Below, piece after piece: positions 1-8,914 of a DNA stretch of 64,000 bases. The number at the start of each line of letters is the position of its first letter. Within the stretch, counting starts at the first letter, position 1. Made by a program: the position numbers and the translations under genes. Source of the stretch: Calothrix sp. NIES-3974 (GTDB lineage: Bacteria > Cyanobacteriota > Cyanobacteriia > Cyanobacteriales > Nostocaceae). The notes beneath the pieces were generated by a model, which saw nothing but the letters and a program-made list of their open reading frames with translations, searched no databases and was not told the DNA's origin. The DNA is taken from positions 5,022,001-5,086,000 of the forward strand of contig NZ_AP018254.1 of the NCBI RefSeq assembly GCF_002368395.1, read 5' to 3'.

Positions 1-1
1 G

Positions 2-1291
2 TCAGAAAATACACCTCTCTACTATCGGGAGGTGTTGGCAGAACCGCCTGAGTACGCACAAACTGCTTGGCAATGGGATTCTCGGTGTTTGCCGCCTTGT
101 TCTAGTCAGGGAATAGAAGTTAACGGTACATTCCATACCTGGTCAGATATACTTTTAACTCTTTTGGACACCCCCACCATTGCTTCTAAGCGCTGGGTTT
201 ACCGTCAATACGACCACCAGGTGCAAAATAACACGGTGATGTTACCGGGGGGTGGGGATGCGGCAGTTATACGGGTTCGTCCTCTGGAAGGTGGTATAAC
301 CACAGGAGGAGTAAGTCATACAAGGGGGGTTGCAGCCACAGTAGATTGTAATTCCCGTTATGTATATTTAGACCCCTACGAAGGTGCGAAGGCTGTGGTT
401 GTAGAAGCAGCACGGAATTTATCCTGCGTGGGAGCGGAACCGATTGCTGTGACTGATAATTTAAATTTTGGCAGTCCGGAAAAACCGATTGGATATTGGC
501 AGTTAGCTAAAGCTTGTGAAGGTTTGGCAGAAGCTTGTCGAGAGATGGAAACTCCGGTAACGGGTGGAAATGTTTCTTTATATAACGAAACCCTTGATTC
601 CCAGGGAAATCCCCAACCGATTTATCCCACACCCGTAGTGGGGATGGTGGGGTTAATTCCTGATTTAGAATATATCTGTGGACAGGGTTGGCAAAACATG
701 GGGGATGTAATTTATTTGCTGGGGGTGTCAGTAAATAAACTTAATGGGGAGACCATGGCCCAACCAACTTTAGGTGGGTCTGAGTATTTAGCTGTGATTC
801 ATCAAACGGTTGCCGGAAAACCTCCCCGCATTGATTTTGACCTGGAACGACGGGTACAGTCAGCCTGTCGGACAGGAATTCGTCAAGGTTGGATTACTAC
901 AGCCCATGATAGTGCTGAGGGTGGTTTGGCTGTGGCCTTGGCAGAGTCATGTATTACTGGAAACTGGGGTGCGGAGATTAATTTACCTGGGTTGGGTAGA
1001 GATGGCAATACTCCTGCGGAGTCACTAGGCGATCGCACTGATGAGGTATTATTTGCTGAGGGGGGAGCAAGAATTATTGTGGCTGTGAAGGAGGAATATC
1101 AAGGGGTGTGGGAGGAGTTTTTAAGTACCAATTTGGCTGGGTTCTGGCAACAATTAGGTCGTGTAACGACTGGGGATAGGGGTTTGCGGATAACTACCGT
1201 TGAGGAGCAAGTGTTGGTAGAGGTTAGTTTAGAGCAAATGAGCGATCGCTTTTTGAATGCCATTGAGCGACGTTTGCAAATTCAATGTTGA
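2..1291 (+). CDS. purL: Phosphoribosylformylglycinamidine synthase PurL, C-terminal part (cut by window edge)
   Basis: The enzyme converts FGAR, ATP and glutamine-derived ammonia to FGAM, the fourth step of purine synthesis, in the cytosol. The reading frame is open from base 2 ([18 protein letters not shown]), so a GTG at 32 is an internal codon and not a start; about the last 430 of some 780 residues are present. Visible features of the family are the glycine-rich [12 protein letters not shown] segment, [12 protein letters not shown]-like [26 protein letters not shown], and the second ATP-grasp-like half with [15 protein letters not shown]. The small single-domain PurL form needs separate PurQ and PurS, which are not in this window. 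No gene follows closely: 400 bases of repeat-rich DNA separate it from agrE. Confidence 0.95.
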   Translation, partial: SENTPLYYREVLAEPPEYAQTAWQWDSRCLPPCSSQGIEVNGTFHTWSDILLTLLDTPTIASKRWVYRQYDHQVQNNTVMLPGGGDAAVIRVRPLEGGITTGGVSHTRGVAATVDCNSRYVYLDPYEGAKAVVVEAARNLSCVGAEPIAVTDNLNFGSPEKPIGYWQLAKACEGLAEACREMETPVTGGNVSLYNETLDSQGNPQPIYPTPVVGMVGLIPDLEYICGQGWQNMGDVIYLLGVSVNKLNGETMAQPTLGGSEYLAVIHQTVAGKPPRIDFDLERRVQSACRTGIRQGWITTAHDSAEGGLAVALAESCITGNWGAEINLPGLGRDGNTPAESLGDRTDEVLFAEGGARIIVAVKEEYQGVWEEFLSTNLAGFWQQLGRVTTGDRGLRITTVEEQVLVEVSLEQMSDRFLNAIERRLQIQC

Positions 1292-1693
1292 TTCTGTAGG
1301 AAATAGGGAATAGTCGTCATGTAAGGCTGACACCAGAACTAAGATTTTTTGAGCTTCAATGTAGGTTTATTTTTTACGCTTTTGGCAACTAAAATACCCT
1401 CCAAAGCTTACAAGATATAGAGACGCAATATATCGCATCTTTACGATTTGTTCGTAAGCCCTAATTACCCCCTACTCCCTACTCCCTTTCAAGATACTGG
1501 ACTATTCCCGGTGTAGCAGTAATAAAATAGGCATTGGAACCCTTGAGTGCTGCTGACTAAGCAAGAATCTAGTTGACAGTTAACAGTTAACGGCTAACCC
1601 AAAGTAATCAATGGGGTATGCTGATAAACGAAGCGACTCAAGGGTCAGTTTCAAATCCAGGCTGATGGCATCTCGATGAGTGCGAGTTTTTTT
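1292..1693. other. Intergenic region purL-agrE
   Basis: No gene seen. It holds a weak copy of the AGACG/CGTCT palindromic repeat at about 1418-1441 (core with AT only), a run of TACTCCC-type heptamers near 1470-1490, and the tandem-like ACAGTTAACAGTTAACGG at about 1576. I found no convincing promoter or terminator. Confidence 0.6.
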
Positions 1694-3805
1694 ATGGCTT
1701 CTGATATTCGTTTTTTAATGTGTCCCCCTGACCACTATGATGTGGATTATGTGATTAATCCGTGGATGGAAGGGAATATTCATAAATCCTCCCGTGATCG
1801 CGCAGTGGAACAGTGGCAAAAGTTATACCAGGTGCTGAAAGACCATGCGACTGTTGATTTAGTACCTCCGCAAAAAGGTTGGCCAGATATGGTTTTTACC
1901 GCCAATGCGGGATTGGTATTGGGGACAAATGTGGTTTTAAGTCGTTTTTTACACAAAGAACGACAGGGGGAGGAACCGTATTTCCAGGAATGGTTTGAAC
2001 AAAATGGATTTACGGTCTACAATTTACCCAAGGATTTACCCTTTGAAGGTGCGGGTGATGCCCTACTCGATCGGGCTGGACGTTGGTTATGGGCTGGATA
2101 TGGATTTCGTTCCGAACTCGATTCCCACCCCTACTTAGCGAAATGGTTAGATATTGAAGTTTTGTCGCTGCGGCTAATTGATGAGCGATTCTACCATCTC
2201 GATACCTGTTTTTGTCCCTTAGCAAATGGCTATTTGATTTATTACCCCGGTGCGTTTGACTCCTATTCTAACCGCTTAATTGAAATGCGTGTCCCACCGG
2301 AAAAACGGATTGCGATCGCTGAAGCAGATGCGGTCAATTTTGCTTGTAATGCGGTCAATATTGAAGAAATCGTGGTGATGAATAAGGCATCAGACGATTT
2401 GCGAGCAAAATTAAATGCCGTCGGTTTTCAAGTGATTGAAACACCCCTAACGGAGTTCCTCAAGGCTGGAGGTGCGGCTAAGTGTCTAACGCTACGTGTC
2501 ACCGAACCAATTGATGAACAGGTACATGCCAGTGTCTACGTAGAAAGTCGGGTAATCCAAATGCGAGGACACCTACTAGACGCAGGTATAATTAATCGAG
2601 CTTTAGATTTAATTGTTGACAATGGTGGTAGTTTCCAAGTCCTGAATTTTAATTTAGGGGAACAACGTCAGAGTACCTCTACAGCTGAGGTGAGAGTTTC
2701 TGCACCATCTCACCAAGTGATGGAGGAAATTATTTCCCATCTGATTGATTTAGGTGCGGTAGACTTACCAGAAGATGAACGGGATGCCAAATTAGAACCC
2801 GTGACCAAAGATGGGGTTGCACCGGATGATTTCTACGTGACGACGATTTATCCTACCGAAGTTAGAATTAACGGTGTGTGGGTCAAAGTCGAAAATCAAC
2901 GCATGGATGGAGCGATCGCCATTAAACAAACCCCTGATGGCATTACTGCCCGTTGTAAGTTATTACGGGATTTGGAAATTGGCGAACAGGTAGTGGTAGA
3001 CGTGTTAGGAATTCGCACAATCCGGAAACCCGAATCCCGCGAGAAACGTAACTCCGAAGAATTTAGCTTTATGTCAGCTGGTGTTTCTAGCGAACGTCGA
3101 GTCGAATTGATTGTGGAACAGGTTGCCTGGGAACTCCGTAAAATTCGGGATGCAGGTGGTAAAGTAATTGTCTCGGCTGGTCCAGTGGTTATCCATACCG
3201 GTGGGGGTGAACATCTAGCGAGACTAATTCGAGAAGGATACGTTCAAGCTTTACTAGGTGGAAATGCGATCGCTGTTCACGATATGGAACAGTCAATAAT
3301 GGGAACATCCCTGGGTGTGGACATGAAGCGGGGTGTTGCCGTTCGTGGAGGACACCGACACCACCTGAAGGTAATTAACACCATTCGCCGTTATGGTAGC
3401 ATCGCCCAAGCGGTGGAAGCAGGGGTAATTACCAGTGGGATCATGTATGAATGTGTAAAAAATCATGTCCCCTTCGTCCTAGCTGGTTCAATTCGCGATG
3501 ATGGTCCCTTACCCGACACCCAAATGGATTTAATTAAAGCCCAAACCGAATACGCCCAACATATTCGCGGTGCAGAAATGATACTTATGCTATCCAGTAT
3601 GTTGCATTCCATTGGTGTTGGTAATATGACCCCAGCAGGAGTGAAAATGGTTTGCGTGGACATCAATCCTGCCGTTGTCACCAAATTAAGCGACAGAGGT
3701 TCCGTCGAATCAGTTGGGGTTGTTACTGATGTAGGATTGTTCTTAAGTTTACTGACTCAACAGTTAGATAAACTGACAAGTCCTTACCTGGAAAAAACTA
3801 ATTGA
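1694..3805 (+). CDS. agrE: Arginine dihydrolase / ornithine cyclodeaminase-type bifunctional enzyme (AgrE/ArgZ)
   Basis: The N-terminal domain (about residues 1-280) has the amidinotransferase fold that hydrolyses arginine to ornithine, CO2 and two ammonia. The C-terminal part (about 285-703) is the LOR/SDH-like region that in Anabaena AgrE turns ornithine into proline. An ATG lies 18 bases upstream at 1676, but with the start at 1694 the key residues fall exactly on the published numbering: Asn22 (VINPWM), Asn71 (FTANAG), His168 (YHLDTC) and Cys264 (AAKCLTL). The protein is then 703 residues, the family length. Dinucleotide-binding glycine patterns (VIHTGGGEHLARLIREGY and MYECVKNHVPFVLAGSIRDD) are present in the C-terminal half. 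It probably supports turnover of arginine stored in cyanophycin. No clear ribosome binding site precedes either ATG. Confidence 0.95.
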   Translation: MASDIRFLMCPPDHYDVDYVINPWMEGNIHKSSRDRAVEQWQKLYQVLKDHATVDLVPPQKGWPDMVFTANAGLVLGTNVVLSRFLHKERQGEEPYFQEWFEQNGFTVYNLPKDLPFEGAGDALLDRAGRWLWAGYGFRSELDSHPYLAKWLDIEVLSLRLIDERFYHLDTCFCPLANGYLIYYPGAFDSYSNRLIEMRVPPEKRIAIAEADAVNFACNAVNIEEIVVMNKASDDLRAKLNAVGFQVIETPLTEFLKAGGAAKCLTLRVTEPIDEQVHASVYVESRVIQMRGHLLDAGIINRALDLIVDNGGSFQVLNFNLGEQRQSTSTAEVRVSAPSHQVMEEIISHLIDLGAVDLPEDERDAKLEPVTKDGVAPDDFYVTTIYPTEVRINGVWVKVENQRMDGAIAIKQTPDGITARCKLLRDLEIGEQVVVDVLGIRTIRKPESREKRNSEEFSFMSAGVSSERRVELIVEQVAWELRKIRDAGGKVIVSAGPVVIHTGGGEHLARLIREGYVQALLGGNAIAVHDMEQSIMGTSLGVDMKRGVAVRGGHRHHLKVINTIRRYGSIAQAVEAGVITSGIMYECVKNHVPFVLAGSIRDDGPLPDTQMDLIKAQTEYAQHIRGAEMILMLSSMLHSIGVGNMTPAGVKMVCVDINPAVVTKLSDRGSVESVGVVTDVGLFLSLLTQQLDKLTSPYLEKTN

Positions 3806-4120
3806 TTTTAAGCTTTAAGTGTCGCTAACCAAGCATCGAAATCAGCCATGCTGTTAAAATCAAGCAGCGCTTCCCCCAGATTTTCCAACTGTTCCAGGGA
3901 GAGAGATTCCACTTGCGATCGCACTTCTTGGGGTAATTCTCCCAGCTTTTTGGTTAATAGACGCAAAACCAGGGATTTTTCTCATTCTTCTCTTCCTTCT
4001 TCCCTTCCCTCTTCCTTAATCTCCTGATATACCCGTGTTTCCTTGAGGGTAATTCCCAACATCTGTTCTACCTCCCGTTGACTTTTATTTTCAAACTTGT
4101 ACACCATGATGGTTGTCAGT
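3806..4120 (-). pseudogene. Duplicated 3' fragment of the DUF2887/DUF4351 gene (copy A)
   Basis: This stretch repeats, nearly base for base, the last 330 bases of the neighbouring intact gene (4122-4452). It covers the charged EEGR repeat region and the DUF4351 tail, read on the minus strand. The copy is 12 bases shorter, which is one EEGR repeat unit fewer, and the glycine codon before EKSL has become TGA, so the frame is broken. It has no N-terminal nuclease-like part. It abuts the agrE stop codon directly, and the repeat may start within it. Confidence 0.9.
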
Positions 4121-4127
4121 CTTGATT

Positions 4128-4994
4128 TTAAGCTTTGAGTGCAGCTAACCAAGCATCGAAATCAGCCATGCTGCTAAAATCAAGCAGCGCTTCCCCCAGA
4201 TTTTCCAATTGTTCCAGGGAGAGAGATTCAACTTGCGATCGCACTTCTTGGGGTAATTCTCCCAGCTTTTTGGTTAATTGACGCAAAACCAGGGATTTTT
4301 CCCCTTCTTCTCTTCCTTCTTCTCTTCCTTCTTCCCTTCCCTCTTCCTTAATCTCCTGATATACCCGTGTTTCCTTGAGGGTAATTCCCAACATCTGTTC
4401 TACCTCCCGTTGACTTTTATTTTCAAACTTGTACACCATGATGGTTGTCAGTAATTCTATTATGGCGCGATTTTCGGGTGCTGGTGCTTCCTGTTGAGTC
4501 CTGGTCAGTAAATACCTTGCTTCTTCTGTTGCTTGTTCATCTTCGATGGTGGTTAACACCATTAATGCTACCCATAGAGGTAAAGAGCGAATATCACCTA
4601 ACTCGTCTAGATAAATGCGAGTGACTTGGGGACTGTTGAGTTGACTTTGGTAGGGAAGAATATCACTTTGCTCCAAACTGCGGGATGGATAGATGATGAC
4701 TATGTGCAGATTACTAAATCTCTCCCGATTGCGGTAGAAATATAACCAGGATTCGGCAAATACTCTTTCATAGAGTCTTTCATCCTTTTGAAACTGTACC
4801 TCACAGAAATAAACAACTCCGGGATTTTCAGTTTCCGGAGGTAAAAATACGCCATCAATTTCAAATTTTGGTTCTTTAACTGCTACGGAATCAAAGCGAT
4901 ATTTGTCTGCGTTGTCTGGGGGATTTGTCAGTAGTTCAAACAGTAAACTGGGGGATTGCTGGAATAGTTGATAAAAGATTGAGTCTCGACGCAT
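4128..4994 (-). CDS. Rpn-like DUF2887 / DUF4351 protein (PD-(D/E)XK nuclease-related)
   Basis: The 288-residue protein belongs to the cyanobacterial family annotated as Rpn-type recombination-promoting nuclease/putative transposase. Residues 1-200 form the DUF2887 part, with the restriction-endonuclease-like FEIDGVFLPP followed by VVYFCEVQFQKDE, where an Asp and a Glu-x-Gln stand in the positions of the PD-(D/E)XK core. A tandem (EEGR)n stretch near residue 220 and a C-terminal DUF4351 tail with LTKKLGELPQEV follow. These genes occur in large, mobile paralogous families. Here the 3' end is repeated on both sides (3806-4120 and 5024-5079), showing local duplication. Biological role is unproven; nuclease activity is inferred from the fold. 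Confidence 0.85.
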   Translation of the reverse strand: MRRDSIFYQLFQQSPSLLFELLTNPPDNADKYRFDSVAVKEPKFEIDGVFLPPETENPGVVYFCEVQFQKDERLYERVFAESWLYFYRNRERFSNLHIVIIYPSRSLEQSDILPYQSQLNSPQVTRIYLDELGDIRSLPLWVALMVLTTIEDEQATEEARYLLTRTQQEAPAPENRAIIELLTTIMVYKFENKSQREVEQMLGITLKETRVYQEIKEEGREEGREEGREEGEKSLVLRQLTKKLGELPQEVRSQVESLSLEQLENLGEALLDFSSMADFDAWLAALKA

Positions 4995-5023
4995 TTCAGG
5001 ATTGTATGGGAAGATTGCACCTT

Positions 5024-5079
5024 CTTGATTTTAAGTTTTGAGTGTCGCTAACCAAGTGTCTAAATCAGCCATGCTGTTA
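5024..5079 (-). pseudogene. Third, very short copy of the DUF4351 gene 3' end (copy C)
   Basis: About 56 bases match the last codons of the intact gene and its stop (the CTTGATTTTAAG start and the AACCAAG...TCAGCCATGCTGTTA stretch), then the match ends abruptly at GATGCGG. It lies upstream of the intact gene, so the terminal segment occurs three times in the same orientation within 1.3 kb. Confidence 0.85.
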
Positions 5080-5562
5080 GATGCGGTAATTACAGCGATC
5101 GCTGATTACAGCAGAACCAATGAAAGTGGTTTTTCCCCACCCCCTACTCACTCTATTGACAAAGGAGTAGCCAATAAATCTCAGAGGATGTTCGTCAAGT
5201 ATTAATTATCACTATTTTGACTATTATCCTGACTCTGGACAGGGGGTTATAAAGCTGATTTTTCCTTCGAGAGTAAGGATGCGACATGTCGCGTCTCTCC
5301 CTATTGCCGTACAGACGCGACATGTCGCGTCTCTTTCCATTCCCAAAAACGATAATTCAAGTATTAAAAATAACTTTTTAAACAACCTTAAAAATTCAGT
5401 TAGATTTCTGAGAGATAACCTTTGCTTAACCAAAAAGGGATAAGGTTTAGTAATTATCAAAAATTTGTGAAAATCACCAGTGATTATTTAATGATTATTT
5501 AATTATTTTCTCCGAATCTTGATATCTGGAATCTCTCGCAAATCCTACACACGAATATCCCC
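5080..5562. other. Intergenic region before the MgtC gene
   Basis: Apart from the dispersed repeat at 5184-5377 there is a TACTCAC-type heptamer patch near 5145 and AT-rich DNA. An open frame of 78 codons on the minus strand (5224-5460) runs through the palindromes and is not credible as a gene. Confidence 0.6.
5184..5377. repeat. Dispersed repeat of about 160-190 bp, copy 1 (carries two palindromes)
   Basis: The segment from GAGGATGTTCGTCAAG to GATAATTCAAGTATTAAAA recurs at 56212-56370 with few mismatches. Copy 1 holds two AGACGCGACATGTCGCGTCT-type palindromes (5278-5297 and 5313-5332) where copy 2 holds one. No open frame is shared by both copies. It looks like a non-autonomous mobile element or the relic of one. 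Confidence 0.85.
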
Positions 5563-6264
5563 ATGACTTGGCAAGACTTTGCAATCCGCTTATTTGTGGC
5601 ATTTACCCTTGGTTCAGCCATTGGATTAGAAAGACAATGGCGACAACGTATGGCAGGACTACGAACTAACACCCTAGTCTGTATAGGAGCTTCCCTATTC
5701 GTGATGTTGTCTGCACTTACTCCAGGGGATTCTAGTCCCACCCGTTTAGCTGCTCAAGTAGTTTCTGGGATTGGTTTTTTAGGAGGGGGTGTAATTCTCC
5801 GCGAGGGTCTAACAGTGCGGGGATTAAATACAGCTGCAAGTTTATGGTGTGCAGCTGCTGTCGGTTGTTTATCTGGTTCTGGGTTATTTCCAGAAGCAGT
5901 CATGGGTGCAGCAGCAGTGCTAGTGGCAAATATTCTTTTACGTCCTTTAGGATATCGTATTAATCAGCAACCTCTGCAAGGTACGGAAATCGAATTATGT
6001 TATCGTTGTTCTGTCACTTGTCATGGTAAAGAAGAAGCTAAAGTTCGGGCTTTGTTACTTCAAGCGGTCAGCACCACAAATACCCTGAAATTGCGTTCTC
6101 TCAATAGTGAGGACGTGGAAGATTCAGATAATGTGGAGGTGGAAGCAGATTTATTAACCCAGGAACGGAATGATGAGTTTTTGGAACAAATGGTAAGTCG
6201 TTTAAGTTTAGAACCGGGAATTACGGCTGTTAGTTGGCGGATTATTGAACAGGAATTCGGTTGA
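5563..6264 (+). CDS. MgtC/SapB family membrane protein
   Basis: A 233-residue protein with an N-terminal membrane part of four to five segments (about 1-140) and a soluble ACT-like C-terminus. Diagnostic motifs are GLERQWRQRMAGLRTNTLV, GIGFLGGGVILREG and VRGLNTAASLWCAAAVG. MgtC proteins are linked to growth in low magnesium and modulate membrane ATPases or polyamine transport in some bacteria; the role in cyanobacteria is not established. It stands alone, after a repeat-rich spacer. Length is normal for the long (ACT-bearing) form. Confidence 0.9.
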   Translation: MTWQDFAIRLFVAFTLGSAIGLERQWRQRMAGLRTNTLVCIGASLFVMLSALTPGDSSPTRLAAQVVSGIGFLGGGVILREGLTVRGLNTAASLWCAAAVGCLSGSGLFPEAVMGAAAVLVANILLRPLGYRINQQPLQGTEIELCYRCSVTCHGKEEAKVRALLLQAVSTTNTLKLRSLNSEDVEDSDNVEVEADLLTQERNDEFLEQMVSRLSLEPGITAVSWRIIEQEFG

Positions 6265-6358
6265 TATTGTTTGCATAGAAGTTGATATTGTTTGCATAAA
6301 ATTAAGAGTATGTTTTAAAAGTCGATTTTAATACTTAACAAGCTTGTTTTTTGGGAGT

Positions 6359-6383
6359 AGAAACGACCGGTCGGGTCGTCTCT
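6359..6383. repeat. Palindromic dispersed repeat (GACGACC core)
   Basis: Imperfect inverted repeat with the outer CGTCTCT arm. It lies with a second, imperfect member at 6406-6425 (AGACGCAAAATGTCGTGTCT), both in the gap between the convergent MgtC and kinase genes, where they could act as transcription barriers. Confidence 0.7.
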
Positions 6384-6457
6384 AAAGGGAGTAGGGAATC
6401 GGGAGAGACGCAAAATGTCGTGTCTGTTTAAAACGACAAATATACCATTTGAGCAAT

Positions 6458-8569
6458 TTATCCAATTCTGCTCCTAGTTTTTTTCGCTGGGATTGATGGA
6501 GATGGGGATTCAACCACGGGAATTGTAAAATGGAACTTACTACCTTTGTTTTTACCCCGTGATTCTGCCCAAATTTCTCCACCCCAACCTTTGACAATTT
6601 GTCGGCAAATTGCCAAACCAATACCTGTTCCCCCTGCTGTCCGCCGAAGCGCCCCTTCTTCTTGGTAAAATCGATCAAATACGACTTCTAAACGGTTAGG
6701 TTCAATACCTCGACCTGTATCGGCAATGATGACTTCGATGGTTTGGGAGTCGCGGTTTTGGGCTGTAATCGTAATTTTGCCATTACTGGGTGTGAATTTG
6801 CAGGCATTATCAACGATTTTCGCGATAACTTCCACTAACCAATCCCCGTCAGCGCGAACCAGGGGGAAAGTTTCATCAATGCGACTAGTGATTTGCGGTA
6901 GTTCTTCCTGAGCAAATCTTGCACGGACTCGACTCAAGGCCAAATCGACACATTCCTGTAATATCAACACTTCCGGATGCCATTCAATTCTACCGCTTTC
7001 CAGGTTAGAAAGGGTAAGAAAATCCTGAACGAGTTTGCGCATCCGTTCCGAGTCCTCCAAGGCTGTGCTTAACATGACTTGGCGTAATTCTAAAGGCATA
7101 TCCGGTTCGCTGGCTAAACTTTCCAGACAAACTTGAATAGTCGATAGGGGAGTGCGCAATTCGTGACCAGTGATAGCAATTAGGTTGCTACGGGTACGGT
7201 CAAGAGCTTCTAATTGCTGGTTTAAATCCTCCAGGTTAGCAAAGGATTCGGCTTGAATCAAAGCCACACCAACTTGGGTTGCGATCGCATTCACAATATC
7301 GATTTCCCCTGTTTGCCAAATGTGGGGGGAATTTCCACAATAGTGTAGTTCTATTATCCCCAATAACCGCCCCTGAAATAACAATGGTTCAATCAACCAG
7401 GAACGAATCCCTAATTTTTCGATGATTTTCCAGATGGTCGGTGAAGTTGTCACCCGACTGTCGTTCATGGTGTCAGCAATACAGATTCCCTGACTTTGAC
7501 AAACTACTTCTTGAAACAGAGGATTATTATGTAGTTGCCATTTCTCTCCCAGTACCGATGGAACCCCACTCCCTAAAAACTCATGCTCAATCACGATTTC
7601 GCTGTCATTACCCTGGGCACGGTAAATTAAACAACGACAAGCCCCTAAGTGTTCTCCCAACTGCTGTGTGGCAATTTTTAATACATCCTGGGGATTGAGC
7701 GATCGCCTAATTGCATTACTAATGGAATTAATTAATTGCTCTTTCCTTGCTTGTCCCGCAATCGAACGGTAAGCTTTGTGCAGTTTATATTGGCTCGCTT
7801 GTAAATAGGTGACTAAACGCTGGACAAAGGGGTCTGTATCGATATCACAAGCGTATTCTCCCCCATTCCAGTTAACATCGCCTATTCCCCTGGTAATGCC
7901 AATCCCTAACCGGTCTCTCACCTCTTGTACTTTGGTAGCTAACTCTGGACGATAAACTAAAACCCGCTTCAGCAACAAATCCGCAGCCGTTAAGCTCACA
8001 CCCCGCTCCGATGTCCAAATACCCTCAAAACGTCGTGCTGTATCCATATCCAACCCCGGATTTAATTCCGTTTTTCGGGAAGATGATTGTGACTTTGGAT
8101 ACTCTATACACACTAAACAGGTAGCGTAATTCTGGGCAATTACAACCAAATGCCACTCATGACATAGGGCATCATCCGCCTCAAAAGCTACTTTTTCATA
8201 GAAATCAGAACTGTTAGCAAAGTCTGTCTCCGGGGCAGACAAAACGTATATTTGATTACTAATCTGTGCCAGACGTTCATACCGATGTGCCTCTTGACGG
8301 TAAAACCTTTCCCGTTGAAAACTCGCAATCACAAGGGGTGCGTCAAGTGTTGCCGCAAGAACCTGGTCTTCCATCGCATGGGAAAGTGCTGTTAAGGAGG
8401 CTTTAAAATAAAGCTGGGGTCGCAGGTAGGGTAATTTTGCTAACAATTCACTCAGCACCGAAGTCGAAATGCTCATGAATAATCTTGATAAAGCCCAATC
8501 CGGACTAAGATATGACTGTTGCATTTTCCAACTTACAACGACTTCGCGTTGAATGGGAGATAGTTGCAA
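6458..8569 (-). CDS. DICT-domain GAF sensor histidine kinase
   Basis: A 703-residue soluble kinase of a cyanobacterial two-component system. The order is a DICT sensory domain (about 30-200, with LVIASFQRERFYRQEAHRYERL), a GAF domain (about 290-445), HisKA with the phospho-acceptor in ITGHELRTPLSTIQ (His near residue 471), and HATPase_c (about 565-690, with DNACKFTPSNG, GRGIEPN and GGTGIGLAICRQIV). No membrane segment is seen. DICT domains are found with diguanylate cyclases and light- or redox-linked kinases, so an environmental cue read by DICT plus GAF is likely. No response regulator gene is adjacent. A start at Met16 is also possible. Confidence 0.9.
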   Translation of the reverse strand: MQLSPIQREVVVSWKMQQSYLSPDWALSRLFMSISTSVLSELLAKLPYLRPQLYFKASLTALSHAMEDQVLAATLDAPLVIASFQRERFYRQEAHRYERLAQISNQIYVLSAPETDFANSSDFYEKVAFEADDALCHEWHLVVIAQNYATCLVCIEYPKSQSSSRKTELNPGLDMDTARRFEGIWTSERGVSLTAADLLLKRVLVYRPELATKVQEVRDRLGIGITRGIGDVNWNGGEYACDIDTDPFVQRLVTYLQASQYKLHKAYRSIAGQARKEQLINSISNAIRRSLNPQDVLKIATQQLGEHLGACRCLIYRAQGNDSEIVIEHEFLGSGVPSVLGEKWQLHNNPLFQEVVCQSQGICIADTMNDSRVTTSPTIWKIIEKLGIRSWLIEPLLFQGRLLGIIELHYCGNSPHIWQTGEIDIVNAIATQVGVALIQAESFANLEDLNQQLEALDRTRSNLIAITGHELRTPLSTIQVCLESLASEPDMPLELRQVMLSTALEDSERMRKLVQDFLTLSNLESGRIEWHPEVLILQECVDLALSRVRARFAQEELPQITSRIDETFPLVRADGDWLVEVIAKIVDNACKFTPSNGKITITAQNRDSQTIEVIIADTGRGIEPNRLEVVFDRFYQEEGALRRTAGGTGIGLAICRQIVKGWGGEIWAESRGKNKGSKFHFTIPVVESPSPSIPAKKTRSRIG

Positions 8570-8693
8570 TCTGTTTACATTACTTTATGATTAACGGGTA
8601 ACGGTGGATGGAAATGGAAGTGTTTGAATCCCCTTGGGTAATCAGGGTCTGCGGAAAAAGTATTTTTCTGTGAGGATAGGGAATAGGGAGTCG

Positions 8694-8721
8694 GTACAGA
8701 CGCGACATGTCGCGTCTGTAC
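8694..8721. repeat. Perfect 28-base palindromic dispersed repeat
   Basis: Every base pairs with its mirror. The outer arm is GTACAGACG and the core is CGACATGTCG, a family member with copies elsewhere in the window. Confidence 0.85.
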
Positions 8722-8835
8722 AGGTCTTCACTATTTTTCAGCAAGCCCTAAATATGTATCAATATTTTCGTGAAATGGTATCATCACGGATACAACCAAG
8801 CAAAAAATAACTCATTCCCACTCCCTACTCCCCTG

Positions 8836-8858
8836 GAGACGACCCGGTGGGTCGTCTC
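8836..8858. repeat. Palindromic dispersed repeat (GACGACCC arm)
   Basis: Arms GAGACGACCC and GGGTCGTCTC enclose a three-base GGT centre. Confidence 0.8.
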
Positions 8859-8914
8859 TACTCCCCACTCCCTATTTGTCAGCGAGAGAGTTGGTCAAAA
8901 TGTAGGATTTATAT

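Larger units (their letters stand above)
8570..8914. other. Intergenic region with two palindromic repeats
   Basis: No gene. A perfect 28-base palindrome sits at 8694-8721 (core CGACATGTCG) and a GACGACCC-core palindrome at 8836-8858, each next to TACTCCC-type heptamers. Confidence 0.65.

Noticed and set aside
1576-1670. tRNA-like TTCAAATCC string upstream of agrE
   Set aside because: No acceptor stem, no anticodon arm and no GG D-loop pattern around it.
5224-5460. 78-codon open frame on the minus strand
   Set aside because: It runs through two palindromic repeats and the dispersed repeat; the matching copy at 56212 does not keep the frame.
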